Shown one piece after another: positions 55,101 to 64,000 of a stretch of 64,000 bases of DNA. The translations under genes were made by a program, and so were the position numbers. Source of the stretch: Strigops habroptila (taxonomy: Eukaryota; Chordata; Aves; Psittaciformes; Psittacidae); contig NC_046358.1 of NCBI RefSeq assembly GCF_004027225.2, positions 319,001-383,000 on the forward strand. The letters run 5' to 3'. Under the pieces are notes generated by a model. It was not told the DNA's origin and searched no databases. It saw only the letters and a list, made by a program, of their open reading frames with translations. Each line of letters begins with the position of its first letter. The stretch's first letter is position 1.

Positions 55101-58100
55101 GGTGGCGTATCCAGCTGCAAGGGAGGGAGAGCTTTGTACTGCCTGCAGGGGACAGCGGGGCTGGGAGGGGATGGAGGGATCCTTGGCCCAGAGACCAGGG
55201 TTAGTTACTCCCTGTAGGAGCTGCCCGGAGCAGCAGGGAGGACTGTGCGGGCTGGAGGAGAGCTCACGGGTTGAGGTACTCCACCACGTTACTGATGGTC
55301 TGCTTGAGCAGCATGATGATGAACATCTGGATGAAGAGGTCGGTGATGCAGCCGCTGGGGTGGCACTGCGAGGGGCGAGAGGAGAGGAGCTGTGTCCCCA
55401 GGCTCCGGCCAGGGCGGGAGCTGAGGTTCCCATTGCCTCGCCGGGCAGTGGGGCGGGAAGAGCAGGAGCTGTGGGGAGGGTCAGAGCATCACCTCCTCCA
55501 GCCGCCACTTGCCAGCGATGCGCACGTAGTTCCCTGGGTGCCCGTTGATCCTGAGTGGGGAAGGAACAACAGCGACGTCTGCTGAGCCCCAGCACTGATG
55601 GTGGGGCATCATCCTCGGGGCTCTGATGGAGAGGTGAGGGGCTTCCCCAACCCGCCGCTATGGCCCTCCCATTGTTCCCCTGTGCCTGGTGGGGGGACTG
55701 GGCTGTCCCTAGGCCCTGGGGACAGTCGGGCTGCCCCCGGCCCGCCTGGGCACCACTCACCGCCCTAGGAAGAAGGCGATGTAGATGAGCGAGGAGAAGT
55801 TCGTGAAGAACTGGAAGGTGAAGAACTTCACAGTGAAGGTGTTCTCCCGCTGGGAGAAGGTCCGTGGTTTCTCTGGGGGAGGGAGCAAAGCACAGGGGCT
55901 CAGTCACAGGGCGGGGAGACCTTGTCCTGCTGCCCCTCGAGTGCCACAGCAGCTCTTTGAGGGTTGGAAGGGGGTGTCTGCCCCTCGTGGAGCAGTCCCT
56001 GCCCTTCAGCCGAGCCCTGTGTTGGAGCTGAGCCCAGCTAAGCAGGGAAGTCCCTCAGAGCCATGACTGGGAGAGAAGGGAGCCTTCAGCTGGGAGGGAA
56101 CCACATTGTGAGTGCTCCTGCAGCAGTGGTGGCTTCCTGCTCCGGCTGGCTCTTGGCCCCATAGGGTGACTGCCCCCCAAAGTGTGGTGTGGCCATGGGA
56201 CAGCCCCCTGGAGCACATGGAGCTGCTGGCCCCCAAGGGGACCTGGATGCAAGAGCTTCCCAGTGGATGCTTTGGGATGCTGGAGGAAGGGAAGGGGACA
56301 GGAGCCTGGCTGCATTGGGGGGCCAAGGGGGTGCCATGTTGAGCCTTACCCAGGTCACAGAGGAAGAGCGCCACGCGCCTGTTGACCTGCAGGAGAGAGG
56401 CAGGAGAGGGTTGATGGTGGAGGAGCGAGGAGCAGACCCGCTGCCCGTGTCCCGCTCCGCACCTTGCTCATGATGACGATGGTGATGTAGTGCAGCACGG
56501 CCCCCGTTGTCACGGCCACCGTGTTGGCCTGTTCGCGCAGGAACTTGGAGCTGCTCTGTGTGAACAGGGCCGTTGCTACCACCCGGTAGATGACGAGTGC
56601 GTGCGCGATGCCAATCAGCACCGCGATCTGTGGAGAGAGCACGTCCCAGCGCCCTGAGCACCACCATCCCTCCTGAGCACCATCATCCCCCTGAGCACCA
56701 ACATCCCCCTGGGCACCACCAGCCCCCTGAGCACCAACATCCCCCTGGGCACCACCAGCCCCCTGAGCACCATCATCCCCCTGAGCACCACCAGCCCCCT
56801 GAGCACCATCATCCCTCTGACCCAGCTCCTGGCACCAGAGCTCAGCTGGACATGGCCTCAAATCATACATATATCATAGAATGATTTGTGTTGGAAGCGA
56901 CCTTGAAGCTCCTCCAGTTCCAACCCCCTACCACGGGCAGGGACACCTTCCACTAGAGCAGGTTGCTCCAAGCCCCTGTGTCCAACCTGGCCTTGAACAC
57001 TGCCAGGGATGGGGCAGCCACAGCTTCTCTGGGCACCCTGTGCCAGGGCCAGCAATAGAACACTGAGGTGCTGCTCCTGCAGCAGAGGGGAGAGGGAAGG
57101 AGGAAAGCCCCTGTGCCCCAAAGCCAGATCTTCCTGTGGTCCCCCTGGCACATACCATCACCAGAACCAGGAGGAGTACGATGGTGCTGCGGAAGTAGGA
57201 GTGCTGGTACTGCCGGGGCTCGTGCTGCAGGTTATTGATCAGCTCCAGGGCCAGCTCCTCCTTCAACACAAAACCAGGCACAGAACATGGGAATGGATCC
57301 AGCAGAGCCGAGCCCACATGGTGGGATGTCCAGGGGTGGTTGTGGGATGAGCAGCACCAGAGAAGGACAGGGATGGACAATGGACACCCAACCCAAACAG
57401 CAAGGCCAGAACTGGTTGAGTTCAAGCCCTTGTGAAGGGTGAGTAGCACTGCAGAGAGGTGGCTGCCATCTGCTCAGCCCTCTGCAGGGCTCTGTCTCTC
57501 CAGGGCTGCCACATGTTGGCTTTGCTGTTTGTGTCTCCTGTTTACACCTACAGAGAGTGGAGCTGGGCAAAGGGGTCCCTGTGATGTGGCTTTTCCATAG
57601 CTCCAGCTGAAGGGAAGGGAAGCTGAAAGCAGGAGAGACACCATCCTCACCTCCTCCTCATCCCAGCGGTACAGGTCCCAGTGGGTGACCACTTTGGCTC
57701 TCTGCCTCTTCCACAGCTCCAGGAACACGGTGGCTGCGGGGGCAAGGAGGGAGCGCTGTGACACTGGGGTGGCTCTGGGGACCAAGTCACCCCTCTGTGG
57801 GGTGGACATCGTGTTACCACCCAACGGGACCTGGACATGGAGCACCATGTGGGGATGGGGATGGAGGTGGGTGAGATGTCACCAGCCCCAGTGTCTGCAG
57901 GACATTGGGCATAAACCAAGAGAGCACTTTGCGTGGTGCCAACCACACATGTGATTCTGGGCTAATGGACAATACCCCTTGAGCGGAAGAGGCCATGATG
58001 GTGTTCAGGCTTCACACCCTGAGCTGCACCTCTGCCAGTCCCTTTACACCCCCTTGTCATCTGGAGTGACCTTCCTGAGCTCATCCCCGTTTAAACCAGC

Positions 58101-61100
58101 CCCCAGTGACACACAGACCATGTCCATGGCGCTCAGACCATGGTTGCGCAGGTGAAGAGCCAATGCCCACACCTATGGTGCTGTTTGTAACTGCTTGGTA
58201 AAGCCAAATGAGATGTGTAGCTGATATGGTGATGGATGAGCTTTAAGGTCCAACCCAAATCACTCCATGAGGTGATGGGATCACATCAGCTCAGAGCCCA
58301 GTGCATGGCTGAGCTCATTCCAGCGCTGCTGAGAGATGATGCAGCAACCTGGGGAGGCTGAGGAGGATCTGGTGGACCCTCCTCCCTCCAGCTGCCACCA
58401 CTCACAGGCAGCAGCTCTATAACACCTGCTCATAAAGCCTTATAAAAGGATGTTGGAGCTTTGGAGGAGGCTGTGGTGGGTGAAGGGGTCACAGCTTTCA
58501 GGCAGGACAGGTAAGGGGTGTTGGGGAGCTGAAGGGGTGATTCTGCCCCTTGCCTTGATTGAAAGGAGAGGTGATGAGGACTAAAAAGCCCCTGAGTGGT
58601 GAAGCTGTGTTGGTGTCCCCTTTTCCTCCCCCTAAGCCACATCAGGCTGCTCCCTCTTCCACACTGGGTGTGCTTGGCACTAACTCCCAGACACCTACCC
58701 CAGATGGCCATGAACATTGCAAACAGAACTGTCCCCTCGTTGTCAATCATGTGGGTGACCTGGAGAAGATGAGGGAAGAGCGTGATGGGTGCAGGGGCTG
58801 CGGCATCTCAGGGGCTGGGGTCTTCTTGCCCCCCTGGTCCCCTCGAGGCAGGTTAGAGATGCTGCAGGAGGGTGATCTGCAGGAAGGGGATGGGCAGTGG
58901 GACTCGGTGGTGATGGAGACCGTGGTCTGGCTGTGCCCCCTCCTTGTTAGAGGGGTTAGTGGAGGTTTCCCACATGTTGTAGCCAGTTTGTTAGGGTGGG
59001 TTTAGTTTCTAGTGGTTTGGGGCAGCACAAGCTGGGAACGTTTCCATGAGCCTGTGAGCTTTCCATGAGCGTTTCCATGGAGCTGTGCCATGAGCCTGCC
59101 TTGGGCACGGAAGGGAAGGAAAAAGATGGGAAAGAAACGAAAAGCAAGGGAAGGAAAGGGAAGTTAAGAGAAATAAAGGGAAGGGGCTGCCTACCCTGGC
59201 ATAGGTGCAGGTGTCGGAGAGGCGCCAGAAGGGACACTGCTGGTCGCAGAGCGGGCACATGATGGTGTCCTTGGCCTCACAGATCTCCTTGCTGTAGAGA
59301 GAGGGGCAGAGGGGAGCAAAGGGGGTGCCAGCGGCCTGGAGCCCGTGCCCAGCAGGATGCGTCCGGCATTCCCGAGGCCTTACCTCACCTGGCTGGAGTT
59401 GAACACCGTGATCCCCGCCACGAGCACCAGGAACCCGGCGACGGCGGCGATGCCCAGCAGGAACGTGTACCAGCCCAGCCAGGCGAAGTACAGCGCCACC
59501 TTCTCCCCGAAGTACCACCTGAGGGACACAGCATGGACCCCACGCCGCTGGGCACCGCAGGGTGCTCACAGCCCCAAAGGGTGGGGGTCCAGGGGTGGCG
59601 ATGCCTGTGTCTGGGGCTTGGGATGGGGAGAGTCAGCCCGGCTGGAGAGGAGCCGCGGGCTGCGGCATTCCCAGGGGATTTCAGCAAGGAGCAGGAGCTT
59701 GGGGTCTCCTGGTGTCCTTTTCTTTCCTTTTGCTTTCTTTTTCCTCCCCCCTTGGTTAATCTGTCACAGGGGAGCTGCTTGCACTGACACGAAGGGATAT
59801 GGTCCCGTGAGTGCTGCTCCTGCCTTTCTATGAAGGAGGGAAGGGGAGAGGCCTGTGGGACTGGTGTGTGCCAGGTCAGAGGGGTGGGAATGGTGAGGGA
59901 CCAAGCTGCAGTCGGTGCCTACAGAACAGTTGTGGATGTGGCAGGCTTGCAGAGGGTGAGGGTTCCTCAAACCACACCAGTTTCTCCTCCTGGGCTCTGC
60001 CATCTCCCTGCAATGCTTTTCCTGTCTCCTTGAGGCAGTATCCCGCTAGTTCTGGTGTGGGTTGGAGTGGGTGAGGATGATGGTAACTATTGGCTGATGG
60101 CTCTGCCTCCCCTCCTCTATTCCAAGGACTCCACTTCCCACCAGCACCCAGAGATGGTGCTGAGCTCCCTGGCCTTTAAAGCAAACCACCCCCCAACATC
60201 TCCCCCTTCCCCAGTTTCATACTCAGCCCCTTAATCCTTCTGTGACAGCAACAAACCATGATGAAAACTTTACCTCAGACACGAGTGGTCTGAGCCTGTG
60301 CACCAGGGGCGCACTGGGGGTCCTGCAGCCTCTGCTGGGCTGTGAGTGATGGTACCGTCCAGGGCAGGGGGGCACATCCCCATCTGAGCACTTTCCCTCC
60401 GTACCAGGGCCCACTGGCACCATGGTGACATGGTGACATGGTGACATGCCTCTGCCCTCCTTCCCCGGCCATGGGCTGCTGTTTTCTTCCCCTTTGAGAC
60501 AAGAGCTGTGCTCTTCCCACAGTGTTAATGTGGCTCCAGGAGCCCTTCGTTGTCCCCAAGGCCCCAGGTTCAGCCTCTGATGCTCTGCTCCCACCTTGCC
60601 TTCCCTTTGAATGTGGTTGGAAACCAAACGGGCTCATTAAAGCCCGTGTGTCTATGGGGCTGTTTTCTACTGCAGGATGAGCAGATGGAGCTGGTGCCCC
60701 AGGGATGGCCCCTGGCAAAGAGCTTTCAGGCTTCAGAAGGAGCCCAGTGCTTGTGGGAAGAGCCAGGCTCAAGCTGATGATGTAAAGGAAAACAGGAGCC
60801 TGGCAAAGGGCATAAAGCTCCTGGGTTTCAGGTGGGACCTTCGGATGAGGGATGTTCTGTGCCTCTTCTGCTGCATTACCTGATCTTCTCGATGGGCTGT
60901 CGGGAAAAGATAACTCTCCAGCGAGCCCATTTCTCCTTTAGGAATTCGCTCAGCTCTCCTTTCTGGGGAGAGAGAACAGGTTGGACACAGGAACATCAGC
61001 ACAACCTCAATACCCAGACAAGTGATAGGACAAGAGGAAATGGCCTCAAGCTGCACCAGGGCAGGTTTAGATGGAGCTGAGGAACAATTCCTTCCCCAGA

Positions 61101-63568
61101 GGGTGCTCAGGCATTGGAACAGGCTGCCCAGGGCAGGGCTGGAGTCACCGTCCCTGCAAGTGTTCACACCCCGTGTAGCCGAGGCCTCAGTGCCATGGGT
61201 TAGTGGTGGCCTTGGCAGTGCTGGGGAACGGTTGGACTTGGTGATCTTAAAGGTCTTTTCCAACCTGGTTGATTCTATGGCTCTATGATTCCATGGCTCT
61301 ATGATTCCCAGGCTGCCATTGGGAGCTCTGTTGTGCCCCTCATCCAGATGCAGCTCTGGATGACCCTAAGGCCTCCTCCGCCTCCCATGGCTCTCCCCCA
61401 TCACCATGTGCTCGGCCTCACCTCGTGCAGGGGAAACGCGGCCTCAAAAACCTTCTTCTTCATCAGGTCCCGCAGCTTCTCTGGAGGCAGAGCAGAGCAG
61501 GGGGGGTGTCAGTGGGGCTCTGCTCCGCTCGGCCAGGCAGGAGTACCCCGGACCTCGGAGGGGAGCAGACGGGACGCCTGGGAGAGGCTGAGCTCAATGG
61601 GATCAGCGCTAATCCCTGCGGACGTGCTGCTGTGCCGCAGGCGGTGCTGGGCTGGGAGCGAGCCAGGAGGGCTCAGAGCCAGAGAGCCAGCGCCCCGAGA
61701 GCCTGCTCATATCAGGGTGCACGCTTAGAGCCAGCGCCCCGAGAGCCTGCTCGTACTGGGGTGTCAGACCCCTCTCTGGGGACACCTGGGCTTGGGCTTG
61801 GGGAGAGGGAGCAGGGGCTGCAGCTGGTTCCTGCACTCCGCATCTCCCAGCCTCTGGATGCAGCAGCAAGTTCCATGTCTGAGCTGCACCCTGGCTTTGT
61901 TCCCACTCTGCATCTCCCCGGGGGTACCTGTGCCCACCATGGGGCGGGAGCCTTGTGCAGATCCCACCGAGCATCATCATCCCTCCGGCCCCATTCCCTT
62001 ACCGAGGTCAGGCGTCACCGTGTTCTGCAGGATGAAGTTCACGATCCGTATCCTGAGCAAGGAGAAACTGTGGTTAAAGGCTGCTCTGGGGGTACGGGCA
62101 CTTGTACTACAAGATACAACTTGTACTACTTGTGTTGTGGGGCCTGGGAAAAGGGAGGGAAGGGAGAAGGTGGGCACTAAAATCCAGGGAAGGAAGCGGG
62201 GAAGCAATAGGGATCTGGCTGTTGGACACGGGCAACTTTGGATGTGGGACGTGGAGGTGGCCTTGTGGAACATGGAAAGCCTGGTACTGCTGGAAGGTGG
62301 ATGCTGGTTTGGAGGAAGGGAAGCACAAGGTGCTGGCAGTGAATATCCCAGCTCAGCACGTACCTGGTGGTCACTGGTACATTGTGGTGGCCATCGGGGC
62401 ACTGCTGCCGGCTGTCGGGGTTCCTCAGGAGCCACTGGTACTGCCGGAAGATGTGTTTTGGGGCACGGACTCCATAGAAGAGCTTCTGGTCCTCGATTTT
62501 CTGATGTAGTGGGGAGAGAAGGGCTGTTAGAACACTGCTGGCAGAGAGGGAATGGGGCAGAGCTGCAGGGGCCAGGGGCTGGCGTCTCCCCTGGCTGAGC
62601 AAGTGGTTCATTTTCCAACACTGATGTGGTGATGGGCTCAGTGATTCAGGCCTCTGCCATCTCCTGGAATGCAGGAGCCCAAACCAGGCTGGGATCCTGG
62701 GTACCACGAGAGAGCCAAGTGCCTGTTCCTCCTGCAGCCCCTCACCTTGATGGTGAACCCCTTCTTGCTCAGCTCGTCCAGGAACTTCTTCCTCTTGATC
62801 TCCTTCTCGCTGCCCACTTCATGGATGTCACTTACCAGGACAAAATCCCACTTCTCTTCATCCTGCCCACAGAAACCAGCAGGGATTTAATGGGGTGGCA
62901 AATGGAGAGCTCTCCCTCCCTGCTCCAGCCCCTTGGGGGCATGGACCTGGATCATGACTGTGTGTGGGGACCCTGGGATGGGGAGTGAGAGGAGAATGGG
63001 GATGGAGAAACGGAGGCAGCTGCTGCCTTGGCACTGCCCCGCTCCCCTCTTTGGGCTGTGCTGAGCTCACTGGGTGCAGAAGGAGCAGAACTCACCAGGA
63101 GAGGGGAAGATTCCACATCTTCCACAGGAAAATCCCTCCAGGGAGTCAACAGAATCTCATTCTGGGAAGAGAGAAACAGCAGAGGCTTCAGCCCTATCAC
63201 CCTGAGAGATCCCACTGTCCACAGAGCAAACCTCTCCCTGCGGATGTGTGGATGGTATTGGCATGCGTGGATCAGAGCCTGCTGTGGGCATCGGGATCAA
63301 GCTGTGGTGCATCAGCTTGGGGTGCATCAAAAGAGAGCCCATGCAGCTAAAACAGCATTCCAACATCAGCTGGAGACCCACTGGCTGCTTCCCTCTCCCA
63401 GCAGGCGCCAGGGCATGCCCAGGGAGGAGGGTAAGAGCAGGTTTGGAGCTTTCTCCCATACACTCCCGGTCTCCAGCCTGGGGTGTTCCTGAGCCAGCTC
63501 TGGCTCTGCAGTAGGGATCCTGGAGCAGCTGCTGCTCTGAGTGCGCAGCCTCCTCTTGGACTCACCAT
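52181..63568 (-). CDS. ANO9: Anoctamin-9 (TMEM16J)
   Basis: TMEM16-family multi-pass membrane protein. Family members are Ca2+-activated channels or lipid scramblases; ANO9 activity is less settled. Secure exons in transcript order: 63161-63096, 62862-62746, 62500-62364, 62052-62003, 61480-61422, 60962-60880, 59518-59384, 59291-59195, 58759-58699, 57733-57651, 57260-57156, 56627-56463, 56386-56350, 55872-55761, 55550-55493, 55365-55268, 55114-54945, 54486-54334, 53896-53749, 53050-52931, 52740-52647, 52548-52436. These give 753 codons in phase (human 782 aa). A single-codon start exon at 63568-63566 (ATG then GTGAGT) and a last exon at 52265-52181 ending AAA TGA are tentative. Recognisable blocks include [49 protein letters not shown] and [55 protein letters not shown] and [18 protein letters not shown] follow. 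Acidic residues of the TMEM16 Ca2+ site in helices 7 and 8 (FDEFLE, EIHLD) are kept. The dimer-side loops carry sequons (NST, NHS, NIT). If the gene starts further right, the 5' end is outside the window. Confidence 0.93.
53605..53735 (+). repeat. Tandem repeat, about 20-40-bp units
   Basis: Alternating GGCAGGGACACTGCAAAGGG and GGCAGGGCTGCAGCA units, about six in total, in an ANO9 intron directly before the exon at 53749. Confidence 0.85.
53945..54235 (+). mobile_element. CR1 LINE 3' fragment, subfamily B
   Basis: Fills about two thirds of the ANO9 intron 53897-54333. It carries GGGTTCAAACTGAAACAGGGG and ends in ATTCTGTGATTCTAAG. It is in antisense orientation to ANO9. Confidence 0.93.
56655..56825 (+). 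repeat. Minisatellite in ANO9 intron
   Basis: About ten units built on CCCTGAGCACCATCATCCCC and CCCTGGGCACCACCAGC, 17-18 bp each and alternating, in the intron upstream (in transcript order) of the exon at 56627. Confidence 0.88.
56873..57046 (-). mobile_element. CR1 LINE 3' fragment
   Basis: Same strand as ANO9, in the intron between exons 57260-57156 and 56627-56463. It starts with the complement of ATTCTATGATA and is cut off after GGGTGCCCAGAGAAGC. Confidence 0.92.
58226..58270 (+). mobile_element. CR1 LINE 3' end remnant
   Basis: Only about 45 bp: GGATGAGCTTTAAGGTCC, then AACCCAAATCACTCCATGA. Too short to place in a subfamily. Confidence 0.65.
59105..59185 (+). repeat. Purine-rich low-complexity (GGGAAA)n
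   Basis: A/G-rich tract in an ANO9 intron, ending just before the donor of exon 59291-59195. On the ANO9 strand it is pyrimidine-rich. Confidence 0.75.
61018..61312 (+). mobile_element. CR1 LINE 3' fragment of a different, older subfamily
   Basis: Sequence such as GTGATAGGACAAGAGGAAAT, CTGCCCAGGGCAGG and CTTAAAGGTCTTTTCCAACC, with an ATTCTATGGCTCTATGATTC tail, resembles chicken-type CR1 lineages rather than the A and B groups seen elsewhere in this window. It occupies most of the ANO9 intron 60963-61421. Confidence 0.88.
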
Positions 63569-64000
63569 GCCCAACACCTACAGCATCCTGGGGCTATGAG
63601 GGAACTGACTGGGAGAAAAACCTCCCAGCTCTGGACTTCGCTCCTTCTTGTTTCGCCTGATGTCTCAACGTTTGTACCTGAAGACTGTCAGCCCCTGACT
63701 TCTCTCTGTCCCTGCTACCGTGGTTTTTGCAGTCCTTCACTGGGTGGTTCTTCTCCTCAGTTGTTCCTGCCAGCCAGGGCACTCTTGGGGTTCTGGTGCT
63801 TGTGGGGAAGGGAGTTTTACGTTGTGATGATGGGACAGTGGAGACTAGTACAGCCCACCAGGGTGCAGCAGAGCAGGTGGAAATGAATCCTTGGAAAGCA
63901 GCACAGATGCCTCAGTGTGTGGCCAAGGGGCAGAGGGGAGGGTGAGCTGCTGGTGCTTGATCTGCCCCATCACCTCCTGCATGCTACTGGCTTGAAAAGA
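63569..64000. other. Right edge, possible ANO9 5' region
   Basis: No recognised coding exon, CpG island or repeat. The ANO9 promoter may lie here or beyond the window. Confidence 0.4.

Noticed and set aside
56655-56825. CRISPR-like repeat pattern
   Set aside because: Adjacent units without unique spacers in a vertebrate intron. It is a minisatellite.
59389-59518. ANO9 exon end at the first donor (CAG|GTGAGG)
   Set aside because: It breaks phase with the next exon (C AAG GAG). The second donor keeps frame and the conserved SKEICEA peptide.
63317-63345. GGGGTGCATCAAAAGAGAG, similar to a CR1 internal segment
   Set aside because: Too short and without flanking CR1 sequence. Probably chance.

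Overview
The window is nuclear DNA from a bird. It is very GC-rich, has short introns, and is scattered with CR1 LINE fragments whose 3' ends finish in the ATTCTATGA-type tail typical of avian CR1. Which bird cannot be told from the sequence. No prokaryotic, plasmid or viral genes were seen.

Four protein-coding genes were rebuilt exon by exon with GT-AG splice sites and kept reading phase. They match, from memory, the gene order of the human 11p15.5 block: B4GALNT4 (+, coding 2403-26722, 20 exons, 1164 aa), PKP3 (+, 32993-40105, 13 exons, 816 aa), SIGIRR (-, 44574-41934, 9 coding exons, 411 aa) and ANO9 (-, about 63.2 kb down to 52.2 kb; 22 secure coding exons plus tentative first and last exons).

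Layout. 1-345: CR1 fragment. 346-1690: upstream DNA with homeodomain-type AT-rich patches. 1690-2600: CpG island and promoter of B4GALNT4. 2554-12624: its 10 kb first intron. 12.6-26.7 kb: the remaining exons, followed by a poly(A) signal at 27447. 27.5-32.8 kb: spacer with several GC-rich patches, a CR1 copy and a VNTR of about 120-bp units directly in front of PKP3. 33.0-41.4 kb: PKP3. PKP3 and SIGIRR converge, with poly(A) signals about 150 bp apart. 44.6-52.2 kb: spacer between SIGIRR and ANO9, containing an orphan CpG-island promoter at 48.4-48.8 kb with ETS, RFX-like, ZNF143-like and YY1-like motifs. 52.2-63.2 kb: ANO9, whose 5' end lies at or beyond the right edge.

The four genes do not form one pathway. 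B4GALNT4 is a Golgi glycosyltransferase making LacdiNAc, PKP3 is a desmosomal plaque armadillo protein, SIGIRR is an inhibitory IL-1/Toll receptor-family member, and ANO9 is a TMEM16 membrane protein. PKP3, SIGIRR and ANO9 are all known to be expressed in epithelia.

No previously undescribed multi-gene system was found. The observations most worth a second look are the orphan promoter at 48.5 kb, a CR1 copy that seems to supply the branch point for a B4GALNT4 exon, the two CR1 subfamilies with shared structures, the PKP3-proximal VNTR, and several unusual exon-boundary features in SIGIRR and ANO9.
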